7,939 nucleotides of DNA from an uncultured Campylobacter sp. (GTDB lineage: Bacteria > Campylobacterota > Campylobacteria > Campylobacterales > Campylobacteraceae): contig NZ_CALIBF010000150.1 in assembly GCF_938045465.1 (NCBI RefSeq), forward strand, positions 1-7,939. Reading direction: 5' to 3'. The notes beneath the pieces are model-generated. The model made no database searches and was not told the DNA's origin. It saw only the letters and a list, made by a program, of their open reading frames with translations. The translations under genes were made by a program, and so were the position numbers. Shown here piece after piece: positions 1 through 5,917 of this stretch; position 1 is the first letter of the stretch, and each line of letters opens with the position of its first letter.

Positions 1-186
1 TTCATCCGTGCTTGCAGGCGGCGGCGCGTTTAAAATTTGCGCCAGCACACGCCAGAAGCGATTTTGCGGATTTGCGTAGTAAAATCCCAGCTTGCGAGAA
101 ATGACGGAGGGGAAAGAGCCGAGGATTAAAATTTTAGAATTCTCATCGAAAATCGGCTTAAAAGGGTGGGTTTGGATACGGCTCAT
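1..186 (-). CDS. DNA-deoxyinosine (hypoxanthine) glycosylase, N-terminal part, runs off the window
   Basis: The first 62 codons are present; the 3' end lies outside the window. The protein begins MSRIQTHPFKPIFD, then ILILGSFPS (residues 19-27), then YYANPQNRFW (36-45). This order of a GSFPS motif followed by an aromatic/NPxNxFW motif is typical of the DNA-deoxyinosine glycosylases of the uracil-DNA glycosylase superfamily (hypoxanthine-DNA glycosylase, family 6), which excise hypoxanthine arising from adenine deamination and start base excision repair. The Asn-containing second motif is the active-site region in that family. The start ATG at 186-184 is the only good one before the conserved HPF segment. 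No convincing Shine-Dalgarno sequence precedes it. It lies 27 bp downstream of the unrelated membrane-protein gene on the same strand, so it may be transcribed by read-through. The family call is firm; the completeness of the gene cannot be judged. Confidence 0.85.
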   Translation of the reverse strand, partial: MSRIQTHPFKPIFDENSKILILGSFPSVISRKLGFYYANPQNRFWRVLAQILNAPPPASTDE

Positions 187-205
187 TTTATGTATTTAAG
201 TATCT

Positions 206-211
206 ATAATA
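206..211 (-). promoter_or_regulatory. possible weak -10 box for the glycosylase gene
   Basis: TATTAT on the minus strand lies 19 nt before the glycosylase ATG, partly overlapping the last codon region of the upstream membrane-protein gene. No -35 box is visible, and such words are common in DNA this AT-rich, so this is only a possibility; read-through from upstream is as likely. Confidence 0.2.
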
Positions 212-213
212 TT

Positions 214-693
214 TTAATTCTTAAAAATGTTAGATAAAAATAATATATCGTCAACAACAATTTTTATAGTGAGAAAAATAAAATATAATGCAAAAAAACT
301 TATAAAATTTAAGGCCATAATACTTTTGCATTCTAAATTTGACACATATACGTAAATCAAATTTATGAACAATGAAACAGATGATATAATAGTAAGGAAT
401 GCTGTATTATTAGCTAGAATTTCAGAATATTTTATATTTGTATTGGGTATATTTTTATTACTATCTTTTGTCAAAAGAGTTGTCATTAAAAAAACCAAAA
501 AAGCTATGATTATAGCAGTGACAGATACTAGTGATGTTGCCACATTTTCATGTTTTATACAAAATTTGATCCCAAAAAATAACAATATGCAAGTTGGTAT
601 AAGAGGCAAAAATAACTTTTTAAAATAAAAAATCTTTGTATTCATATGAAGTTTTTGTCTATTTGATACATACTTTTTTATTACTTCAAACAT
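214..693 (-). CDS. unrecognised four-helix membrane protein, second gene of the AT-rich pair
   Basis: 159 residues, not recognised as a member of a named family. A basic N-terminal stretch (residues 5-26, many Lys/Arg) is followed by hydrophobic segments at about 27-46, 51-74, 97-117 and 124-148, with a polar loop of some 22 residues between the second and third. By the positive-inside rule both termini should be cytoplasmic, with the polar loop also inside. There is no signal peptide with a cleavage site and no catalytic motif. Its ATG is 1 nt after the stop of the 289-residue gene, and its AAGGA ribosome binding site (700-704, 6 nt before the ATG) lies inside that gene's last codons, so translation is very probably coupled and the two products probably act together. 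Composition is extremely AT-rich, unlike moeA next door, which suggests acquisition. Small four-helix membrane proteins paired with a soluble partner occur in several phage-defence systems (KwaA of Kiwa is one example), but I see no sequence basis for assigning it to any of them. Confidence 0.75.
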   Translation of the reverse strand: MFEVIKKYVSNRQKLHMNTKIFYFKKLFLPLIPTCILLFFGIKFCIKHENVATSLVSVTAIIIAFLVFLMTTLLTKDSNKNIPNTNIKYSEILANNTAFLTIISSVSLFINLIYVYVSNLECKSIMALNFISFFALYFIFLTIKIVVDDILFLSNIFKN

Positions 694-694
694 G

Positions 695-1564
695 TTAGAT
701 CCTTAAAAAATGAGCCAACTGTCCATATAAAGCATCATTATTTTGCGTACCAATTTCTATTCTTGCTGGTGTACTCCATTCGTTTGTTGTCAAGTCGTCC
801 GAATAGCCATCAATGGAAGCGGTCTTGTTATTCATATCTTCACACTTTATGGAATATCTTTGAATATTGTCATTAAATATCCCACGAAGCCAACTAAAAG
901 CATTATCAAAAGTAGTATCTGCCTTGATTGAGTATTCTATTTTTCCAGAATTAATTATTTCAGCCCCATTATTTACTATATCCATATGAAATACTATTTT
1001 TTTGTTTTTTCTGGAATTATTAAAAATTTCTTCAAAATCCGTTTGGGAAAAATCCATAACTATTTCAAAATAGTCTCGTTGAATATTATGTCTCAAAAAA
1101 TATCTATCAAAAATTTCATGAATAACATCATATAAAATTTGCTTAGAAATAGAGTGATATTTATATTCCGTAGCAATTTTTGCCATATTGTCATAAGATA
1201 TAATAAAAATATCAACAAAATCAACTAGACCTTGATGTCCGTTTAAGCTACCTATAGTACTCCAATCTTGTAAATCCACTATAGTTTGACCTTCCTTTGT
1301 TTTTGTATAAATCAAGCGAATCTTATATATTAACCTATTTGTAGCGGGTATATTATAAACAATTGTTGGCTTTGTATATGTTAGTATCAACTTTTCAAAA
1401 GCGGCATTATAAAAATTATATTCATGCAGCTCTGTAAAAATATCAAAATTTTCATTATTTATATTTATTTGCATAAAATCATTATCTGGTATTTGTATAT
1501 CAAATGTATTATTTTGTATATCATTATTTTCTCTATATTTAAACGCATATCTTTCAAAAAGCAT
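695..1564 (-). CDS. unrecognised 289-residue soluble protein, first gene of the AT-rich pair
   Basis: 289 residues, no signal peptide and no convincing membrane segment, so probably cytoplasmic. I do not recognise the family. It is rich in Asn, Ile, Asp and Tyr, as expected from AT-rich DNA. Visible blocks are an acidic N-terminal part (1-50), a hydrophobic alternating stretch at about 56-85 that looks like beta strands (KLILTYTKPTIVY and following), a DLQDWSTIGSLNGHQG segment (97-112), a likely helical part (128-160), and a C-terminal third of alternating strands ending ARIEIGTQNNDALYGQLAHFL (from 267). No nuclease, NTPase, protease or helix-turn-helix signature is evident. The ATG at 1564-1562 is preceded by AAGGATGG (1573-1580) and a TATAAT box. 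It overlaps nothing and is followed after 1 nt by the membrane-protein gene. A toxin-immunity or phage-defence role is possible from context only. Confidence 0.75.
   Translation of the reverse strand: MLFERYAFKYRENNDIQNNTFDIQIPDNDFMQININNENFDIFTELHEYNFYNAAFEKLILTYTKPTIVYNIPATNRLIYKIRLIYTKTKEGQTIVDLQDWSTIGSLNGHQGLVDFVDIFIISYDNMAKIATEYKYHSISKQILYDVIHEIFDRYFLRHNIQRDYFEIVMDFSQTDFEEIFNNSRKNKKIVFHMDIVNNGAEIINSGKIEYSIKADTTFDNAFSWLRGIFNDNIQRYSIKCEDMNNKTASIDGYSDDLTTNEWSTPARIEIGTQNNDALYGQLAHFLRI
700..704 (-). promoter_or_regulatory. ribosome binding site of the membrane-protein gene, embedded in the upstream gene
   Basis: AAGGA lies 6 nt before the ATG at 693 and inside the last three codons of the 289-residue gene, whose TAA is 1 nt before that ATG. 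This placement indicates translational coupling and fixes the start of the membrane protein. Confidence 0.7.
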
Positions 1565-1594
1565 TTTTTATACCATCCTTGATATTTTTTAGCT

Positions 1595-1600
1595 ATTATA
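1595..1600 (-). promoter_or_regulatory. extended -10 promoter of the AT-rich gene pair
   Basis: On the minus strand TTTTTGC precedes a perfect TATAAT, giving the extended form TGnTATAAT after a T-rich stretch, the usual shape of Campylobacter sigma-70 promoters, which often lack a -35 box. Transcription would begin near 1588, leaving a leader of roughly 24 nt with the AAGGATGG ribosome binding site. The pair therefore carries its own promoter rather than depending on moeA. Confidence 0.65.
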
Positions 1601-1626
1601 GCAAAAACAATAACCTAAGTAGCTGC

Positions 1627-1851
1627 TTATACTAAATTTTGTATGTTCTGTATTGGTTCACGCCCATTATTATCAAGTAAACTTTTTTTTATAAATGAGC
1701 CATTATCAGCATTTGTGCTATTGCGTAGAGCGTAATGCTGACTTATTTCCACAATTTACTTAATTTCCTGCGATAGTAAAATTCTATTCTTAACGGCAGT
1801 TAAAATTCCGTCTGCCTCCGCAACTACCGCCGAAACGCTACGCCCTAAATT
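1627..1851 (-). pseudogene. decayed reading frame between moeA and the AT-rich pair
   Basis: One minus-strand frame stays open for 75 codons, from just after an in-frame TAA in the moeA 3' end (1852-1854) to a TAA at 1627-1629, with a single internal TAA at 1756-1758. The upstream piece reads SVSAVVAEADGILTAVKNRI before the stop; the downstream piece contains ISQHYALRNSTNADNGSF and ends in QNIQNLV. The downstream residues look like real protein rather than noise. There is no ATG; a GTG at 1752-1750 has no ribosome binding site. I do not recognise the parent gene. Composition shifts within the frame from moeA-like to AT-rich, so part of it may be chance. The likeliest reading is a remnant of a gene that once occupied this junction. 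Confidence 0.4.
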
Positions 1852-3053
1852 TTAGGTACCGAGATTACGCGCACGAGCTCGCCCTTTTTGAGCTCTTTGA
1901 CCTCGAGCGGCGCGACGAGCAGGACGCTATCGTCGTCTAAATTGTTCAAAATCGCGCTAGAGCCTTGCTTTTTGCTTTGCAGACTAACAAAAAGGCGTCC
2001 TTCCCTGTTTTGCAAGACGGCAGGCATAAACTCTAGCCACGGCGTCTTTTTTACGTAGTTGTGATCTAAGATTGCGCTAAATTCCATATTTTCGCGCACG
2101 CCGAAGAATCTTTGCAAAAATACGCGCAGAAACAAAATGCACGTAATAAGCGCCGAGAGCGGGAAGCCCGGGAATGCGAAGATATATTTTTCGCCGGTTT
2201 TGGCTACGCGCACGTGGCGGCCCGGTTTGATCGCCGCACCCTTTACGATGAGCTCAAATTTTGATTGCAGCGTGCTTTGCACGAAGTCGTAGTCTCCGAC
2301 GCTCACTCCGCCGCTGGTTAGAAGTATGTCGGCGCTCTGTAAAGCCGATAAGATCGCGCCTTCTAGCTCTTTTTCGTCATCGCGCACTAGAGGCATTATC
2401 ATCGCTTCGCAGCCCAGTTGCGTTACTAAATTTGCAAGCGCGATGTGGTTGGAGCTGTAAATTTGAGCGTCGTTTTCGAGTTTTTCGCCCAGATCCTTGA
2501 TCTCGCTGCCGGTGGCTAGGATCGCTACTTTTGGGCGGATGAATACGCTTATGTGAAATAGCCCTAGCTCGGCTAGCAGCGCGATCTGCGAAAAGCCGAG
2601 CTTCGTGCCGCTACGAAGTAAAAGCTCGCCCTCGCGGTAGCTCTCGCCCGCCGCGCGCACGGCAAAGCCCGCCGCAACGGGCTTAGTGACGACGATTTCG
2701 CCTGCTTGCACCCGTACGTTTTCGATCGGCAGAAGCGTGTCGCTACCCTCGCACATGAGCCCGCCCGTGAAGGTTTTGACGCACTCACCCGCCTTTGCCA
2801 CGGCGCCAGGCATCTTGCCTGCAGGCGTCGTGCCGACGATCTTAAATTTAGCCCCCTCGCTCAGATCCGCGCCCTTTAGCGCGTAGCCGTCCATCGCGGC
2901 GGTCGGGCGGCGCGGAGTGCTAAAGGGCGCCGCGACGTCGCTTGCCAAAATACGCCCCAGCGCCTGCGTGATCGCGACTTTTTCGATGCGCGAGGACTTT
3001 TGCACCGCGTTTGCGAAGCGCTCCATCGCGCTTTCAAATTTTTCAAATTCCAT
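1845..3053 (-). CDS. moeA: molybdopterin molybdenumtransferase MoeA
   Basis: 402 residues, the usual MoeA length. It inserts molybdate into adenylated molybdopterin, the last step of Moco synthesis, in the cytoplasm. Counting from the first of two ATGs, motifs follow in order: RPTAAMDGYAL (50-60, with the conserved Asp of MDGYA), TFTGG (95-99), the MoCF-binding fold with ILATGSE (179-185), the RDD motif (225-227), TSGGVSVGDYDF (247-258), IKPGRHVRVAK (276-286) and FPGFPLS (295-301), where family members usually have GLPGNPVS; the Asn is replaced by Phe here. The C-terminal beta domain ends LKKGELVRVISVPKI. Two ATGs stand in tandem at 3056 and 3053. AGGAGG (3060-3065) is 3 nt from the first and 6 nt from the second, so I prefer the second. 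The start overlaps the stop of the MFS gene, so the two are one operon. The gene is GC-rich, in strong contrast with the block downstream. Confidence 0.95.
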   Translation of the reverse strand: MEFEKFESAMERFANAVQKSSRIEKVAITQALGRILASDVAAPFSTPRRPTAAMDGYALKGADLSEGAKFKIVGTTPAGKMPGAVAKAGECVKTFTGGLMCEGSDTLLPIENVRVQAGEIVVTKPVAAGFAVRAAGESYREGELLLRSGTKLGFSQIALLAELGLFHISVFIRPKVAILATGSEIKDLGEKLENDAQIYSSNHIALANLVTQLGCEAMIMPLVRDDEKELEGAILSALQSADILLTSGGVSVGDYDFVQSTLQSKFELIVKGAAIKPGRHVRVAKTGEKYIFAFPGFPLSALITCILFLRVFLQRFFGVRENMEFSAILDHNYVKKTPWLEFMPAVLQNREGRLFVSLQSKKQGSSAILNNLDDDSVLLVAPLEVKELKKGELVRVISVPKI

Positions 3054-4351
3054 CATTTGCCTCCTACGATTTTATAAATTTGATCTTCATTTATCAGTTT
3101 CGAGTTAAATTTCACAACGAGTTCGCCATCGGTCTCGTAAATTTCAATAATGCCTTTTACGCCCTGTAGTGTGGAAAAATCGCCGCCTTTAGGAAAGTAT
3201 AAATTCTTAAAAAGTTTTGGATCGCTCAGCCTAGAAAGTAGCACAAGCCAGATCACACCCAAAACCGCGACGCCAATGCCTAGCGCTTCGATGCCAATTT
3301 TGCCAAAAAGTGCGCCGCCGCATAGCCCGCCCAAAAAACTGCCAAAAAATCCGAACGAATTAAAAATCCCAAGTGCGGCGCCTTTTTGAGCGACTTTGGC
3401 AAATTTGGACGCAAGGCTTTGCATAATGGGCTCATGCGCGTTAAATCCCACGAAAAAGAGCATCACGCCCACCACGAAAGCGCTCACCCCGCTAGCAAAC
3501 GCAAAAATCAAATACGAAGCGATGAAAAAGCAGATGCCGATAAGTAGAATTTGCTTAGCTAGCGCGCGCTTTTCGCCTAAAGCGCCGCTCGCACCCATCG
3601 CAGTAAAGCCGAAAATAGCGCCTAGAGCATAAATTTTGGTCAAATCACTTTTGGAAAGTCCGAATTTTTGCACGAGCAAAATTGGAATTAGAAAAAACGC
3701 TGCCGTCATGAAAGCCTTTTGAAAAAAATTCGTTAAATTCATAAGCATTAAATTTTTATCACTCAAAAGTGAGCCGAGCGGGACCTTTTGGCGCAGGGAG
3801 CGGATATGCGGTTCGGTAGGTACTACGAAAAAAAGCAGTGCCAAACATAAAAGCGTAAGCGCTGAACTTAGATGAAATAGGCTGGCAAGTCCAAATTTAG
3901 CGCTTAAAAGCGGACTTAAAATCATTGCGACACCAAAGCTCACGCCTATCATCGCACCCATTACCGCCATCGCCTTGCCGCGCTCTTCCTCCCGCGTAAA
4001 ATCGCTAATTAGTGCGGTAGCTACGGCTCCTACAGCACCACAGCCTTGCAAAAAACGCCCAAAAATCATCGTATAAACGCTCTCGCTCGCCGCACAAACG
4101 CAAGCGCCCAGGATAAAAAGCGCCAGCCCTATCGCAAGGGTTTTTTTACGTCCGATCTTATCGCTTAGCACTCCAAATGGCGTTTGCAAAATCACTTGCA
4201 TAATCGCGTAAATTCCAAAAAGTAGCCCTACTAGGCTTTCATTTGCGCCGTGCAAGCTCAACGCATACAGGCTAAGCACGGGCAGTAAAATAAATAATCC
4301 AAAAAACCTCGTAGCGATGATAAAACTAAGCGGAAGGACGCTTTTTAGCAT
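3053..4351 (-). CDS. YajR-like MFS transporter with C-terminal YAM-like domain
   Basis: 432 residues with twelve predicted membrane helices, an inner-membrane major facilitator. The N-terminal half closely follows the E. coli YajR pattern: RFFGLFILLPVLSLYALSLHGANESLVG, motif A as GVLSDKIGRKKT in the helix 2-3 loop, and motif B as GRFLQGCGAVGA in helix 4. After the last helix a soluble tail of about 40 residues (QGVKGIIEIYETDGELVVKF onward) matches the small ferredoxin-like YAM domain of YajR. The substrate is unknown; drug or proton-coupled efflux is the family expectation. An upstream TTG at 4366 is in frame but lies directly on the GAGG ribosome binding site, which is correctly placed 9 nt before the ATG at 4351, so I start at the ATG. 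It ends in a 4-nt ATGA overlap with the first moeA ATG. The pairing with moeA suggests co-expression, not proof of molybdenum-related transport. Confidence 0.9.
   Translation of the reverse strand: MLKSVLPLSFIIATRFFGLFILLPVLSLYALSLHGANESLVGLLFGIYAIMQVILQTPFGVLSDKIGRKKTLAIGLALFILGACVCAASESVYTMIFGRFLQGCGAVGAVATALISDFTREEERGKAMAVMGAMIGVSFGVAMILSPLLSAKFGLASLFHLSSALTLLCLALLFFVVPTEPHIRSLRQKVPLGSLLSDKNLMLMNLTNFFQKAFMTAAFFLIPILLVQKFGLSKSDLTKIYALGAIFGFTAMGASGALGEKRALAKQILLIGICFFIASYLIFAFASGVSAFVVGVMLFFVGFNAHEPIMQSLASKFAKVAQKGAALGIFNSFGFFGSFLGGLCGGALFGKIGIEALGIGVAVLGVIWLVLLSRLSDPKLFKNLYFPKGGDFSTLQGVKGIIEIYETDGELVVKFNSKLINEDQIYKIVGGK
3060..3065 (-). promoter_or_regulatory. moeA ribosome binding site inside the MFS gene
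   Basis: AGGAGG sits in the last codons of the MFS gene. Its distance is 3 nt to the first ATG (3056) and 6 nt to the second (3053), which favours the second as the moeA start and indicates translational coupling through the ATGATG/TGA overlap. Confidence 0.7.
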
Positions 4352-4386
4352 AATCTTAGACCTCAAATAATATGAAATTTGCGCCG

Positions 4387-4392
4387 ATTATA
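4387..4392 (-). promoter_or_regulatory. -10 promoter of the MFS-moeA operon
   Basis: A perfect TATAAT preceded by TTTTTGGC on the minus strand, with predicted start near 4380 and a leader of about 29 nt. It is back to back with the rdgB promoter in a 105-bp divergent intergenic region. Confidence 0.6.
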
Positions 4393-4425
4393 GCCAAAAA
4401 TCGTAACGAATTCTTTGATTTTGGG

Positions 4426-4431
4426 TAAAAT
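4426..4431 (+). promoter_or_regulatory. -10 promoter of rdgB
   Basis: TAAAAT after TTTTGGG, about 25 bp before the rdgB ATG. AAGGAG (4446-4451) 5 nt before the ATG is the ribosome binding site. No -35 box is evident. Confidence 0.5.
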
Positions 4432-4456
4432 GGCGGCTTAAATTTAAGGAGCGAGG

Positions 4457-5086
4457 ATGAAAATTTTACTTGCGACGAGCAACAAAAATAAAGTAAAAGA
4501 GATAAAAGAATTTTTCACGGGATACGACGTGTGTGCGCTCAGCGAGGTGCTGGATCCTTTTGAGATCGACGAATGCGGCACAAGCTTTAAACAAAACGCG
4601 CTTATTAAAGTTCGCGCAGTGCATGAGGCGCTAAAAAGTAAAAATTTGCAGAGCGAATTTTTCGTGCTAAGCGATGATAGCGGTATCTGCGTGGACGCGC
4701 TGGGCGGGGCTCCGGGGATATTTTCGGCACGCTTTAGTGGAGAGGGTGCAACGGATGCGAGCAATCGCGAGAAATTAGCAAGGAAGCTGAGGGCTTTAAG
4801 CTTAGATTCGTCGCCCGCGCATTATACGGCGGCGATCGCGCTAAAATGCGATTTGGGCGAATTTTGTACGCATGGTTTTATGTACGGCACGGCGATAACG
4901 AAGCAGCGCGGTCATAACGGCTTCGGATACGATTTTATGTTTGTTCCGCGTGGGTTTGACCGCACAATCGGAGAGCTGCCCGCTGCGGTTAAATTTAAAA
5001 TTTCGCACCGCACGAAGGGGCTGGCGCTGATGCAAATTTTATTAAAAAATTTAGAAAAACAGATGCGACTTGTTAAATTTCATTAA
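4457..5086 (+). CDS. rdgB: XTP/dITP diphosphatase (RdgB/HAM1 family)
   Basis: 209 residues, typical for the family. The enzyme hydrolyses non-canonical purine triphosphates (dITP, dXTP, ITP, XTP) to monophosphate and pyrophosphate, keeping deaminated purines out of DNA and RNA. Visible motifs: ILLATSNKNKVKEIKEFF (3-20), the substrate-grasping N-terminus; SFKQNALIKVRA (43-54); LSDDSGICVDALGGAPGIFS (71-90) with the catalytic Asp of DDSG followed by ARFSGEGATD; GHNGFGYDFMFVP (152-164); and KISHRTKGL (181-189) with the base-recognising SHR. All key residues are present. The ATG is supported by AAGGAG. It is divergent from the MFS gene and followed at 74 bp by the tRNA cluster on the same strand. 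Confidence 0.95.
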   Translation: MKILLATSNKNKVKEIKEFFTGYDVCALSEVLDPFEIDECGTSFKQNALIKVRAVHEALKSKNLQSEFFVLSDDSGICVDALGGAPGIFSARFSGEGATDASNREKLARKLRALSLDSSPAHYTAAIALKCDLGEFCTHGFMYGTAITKQRGHNGFGYDFMFVPRGFDRTIGELPAAVKFKISHRTKGLALMQILLKNLEKQMRLVKFH

Positions 5087-5125
5087 ATTTAAAGCCGCAA
5101 AAAGCGGAATTTAAGAAAAAATATA

Positions 5126-5131
5126 TATAAT
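5126..5131 (+). promoter_or_regulatory. promoter of the tRNA cluster
   Basis: TATAAT in the run AAAAAATATATATAAT, 29 bp before tRNA-Pro; a start near 5138 would give a short leader. A small CCGC-AAAAA-GCGG hairpin (5095-5107) lies just upstream after rdgB, but without a U-run it is not a convincing rdgB terminator. Confidence 0.55.
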
Positions 5132-5160
5132 ACGCTTTTCATTCAATCCACGAAAATCTA

Positions 5161-5237
<77 letters not shown>

Positions 5238-5241
5238 TTGT

Positions 5242-5319
5242 GGTGAGTTTAGCTCAGTAGGTTAGAGCATCAGATTGTGGTCCTGAGGGTCGTGGGTTCG
5301 ATTCCCACAACTCACCCCA
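5242..5319 (+). tRNA. tRNA-His(GUG)
   Basis: Acceptor GTGAGTT/AACTCAC with the extra genome-encoded G at -1 (5242) opposite discriminator C73, the hallmark of tRNA-His, and encoded CCA. Loop TTGTGGT gives anticodon GTG. The anticodon stem TCAGA/CCTGA has an A-C mismatch at its loop-closing pair (31-39), and position 37 is G rather than the commoner A. Confidence 0.93.
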
Positions 5320-5325
5320 CTTTAT

Positions 5326-5402
5326 GCGCTCGTAGCTCAATTGGATAGAGCAACAGACTTCGGATCTGTAGGTTGAAGGTTCGACTCCTTTCGAGCGTAC
5401 CA
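5326..5402 (+). tRNA. tRNA-Arg(UCG)
   Basis: 77 nt with encoded CCA. Acceptor GCGCTCG/CGAGCGT (G-U at the first pair). Anticodon stem ACAGA/TCTGT with loop CTTCGGA gives anticodon TCG, reading CGA and related CGN codons. Confidence 0.94.
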
Positions 5403-5417
5403 CTGATTTGATATTTT

Positions 5418-5494
5418 GCGCTCATAGCTCAGTTGGATAGAGCAACGGCCTTCTAAGCCGTAGGCCAGAGGTTCGAATCCTCTTGGGCGTACCA
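5418..5494 (+). tRNA. tRNA-Arg(UCU)
   Basis: 77 nt with encoded CCA. Acceptor GCGCTCA/TGGGCGT includes two G-U pairs. Anticodon stem ACGGC/GCCGT with loop CTTCTAA gives anticodon TCT, reading AGA/AGG. Its first half closely resembles the preceding tRNA-Arg(UCG), consistent with an old duplication. Confidence 0.94.
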
Positions 5495-5498
5495 TATT

Positions 5499-5520
5499 AA
5501 GCTCATATTAAGAGCTTTTT
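5499..5520 (+). terminator. short hairpin with U-run between tRNA-Arg and tRNA-Leu
   Basis: Inverted repeat AAGCTC/GAGCTT (6 bp, loop ATATTAA) is followed directly by TTT. A further pair CATATTA (5493-5499) and TAATATG (5524-5530) brackets it. This probably ends the Pro-His-Arg-Arg transcript or aids 3' processing. The stem is short, so termination may be partial. Confidence 0.45.
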
Positions 5521-5523
5521 GGC

Positions 5524-5529
5524 TAATAT
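5524..5529 (+). promoter_or_regulatory. second -10 box, before tRNA-Leu
   Basis: TAATAT preceded by TTTTTGGC, the same context as the TATAAT of the MFS-moeA promoter. It lies 14 bp before tRNA-Leu and directly after the hairpin, suggesting separate transcription of Leu and Asn tRNAs. Confidence 0.4.
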
Positions 5530-5543
5530 GCGCTTTCTTTTTT

Positions 5544-5628
5544 GCGGATGTGGTGAAATTGGCAGACACGCCAGACTTAGGATCTGGCGCCTCACGGCAT
5601 GAAGGTTCAAGTCCTTTCATCCGCACCA
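5544..5628 (+). tRNA. tRNA-Leu(UAG)
   Basis: 85 nt, class II with a long variable arm and encoded CCA. Acceptor GCGGATG/CATCCGC, discriminator A. Anticodon stem CCAGA/TCTGG with loop CTTAGGA gives anticodon TAG. Confidence 0.95.
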
Positions 5629-5642
5629 TCCATTCTACGCGT

Positions 5643-5717
5643 TCCGGATTAGCTCAGCGGTAGAGTAGGCGGCTGTTAACCGCTTGGTCGCTGGTTCGAA
5701 TCCAGCATCCGGAGCCA
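5643..5717 (+). tRNA. tRNA-Asn(GUU)
   Basis: 75 nt with encoded CCA. Acceptor TCCGGAT/ATCCGGA, discriminator G. Loop CTGTTAA gives anticodon GTT. Last gene of the cluster. Confidence 0.95.
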
Positions 5718-5760
5718 TATATACTCAAAAACTCCTTTAGACCCCTGATTTTATCGATGT

Positions 5761-5774
5761 TTAAAGAGCTTTAA
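5761..5774 (+). terminator. weak inverted repeat after the tRNA cluster
   Basis: TTAAA-GAGC-TTTAA followed by GTTTTCTTAGTTTT. It could be a feeble terminator for the tRNA-Leu/Asn unit. The 5-N4-5 geometry is also that of Crp/Fnr-type sites, so its nature is undecided. The rest of 5718-5917 is AT-rich with no gene seen. Confidence 0.25.
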
Positions 5775-5917
5775 GTTTTCTTAGTTTTATAAAAATTTGT
5801 TCCAGAAATTTTTTAATATTCTAATTTCTCGTTATGCTTTCTAAGTCAATCTAGAATACCTTTTATAAAATTTAAAATTCTCATTTTGTAAATAAATTTG
5901 ATAAAATTTAGCCATTT

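Noticed and set aside
365..628. Open frame of 87 codons on the plus strand starting MNNETDDIIV
   Set aside because: It lies antisense inside the four-helix membrane-protein gene, which has a coupled ribosome binding site and partner. The plus-strand frame has no ribosome binding site and arises from reading the hydrophobic codons backwards.
214..1564. Assignment of the unknown pair to the Kiwa defence system
   Set aside because: Sizes and the four-helix partner are similar, but gene order is reversed and I can see no KwaB (DUF4868) sequence features; calling it Kiwa would be guesswork.
708..1702. Ten-base direct repeat AAATGAGCCA at 708-717 and 1693-1702
   Set aside because: Similarity does not extend beyond the ten bases and one copy is inside a coding region; not convincing as element ends.
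1706..1741. Inverted repeat TCAGCATT / AATGCTGA as a terminator or att-like site
   Set aside because: The 8-bp stem has a 20-nt poorly paired interior, no U-run on either strand, and lies within the decayed reading frame, so chance is the simplest explanation.
2261..2886. Several open frames on both strands within moeA
   Set aside because: GC-rich DNA leaves alternative frames open; their products are Arg/Ala/Ser-rich and the moeA frame carries all family motifs.
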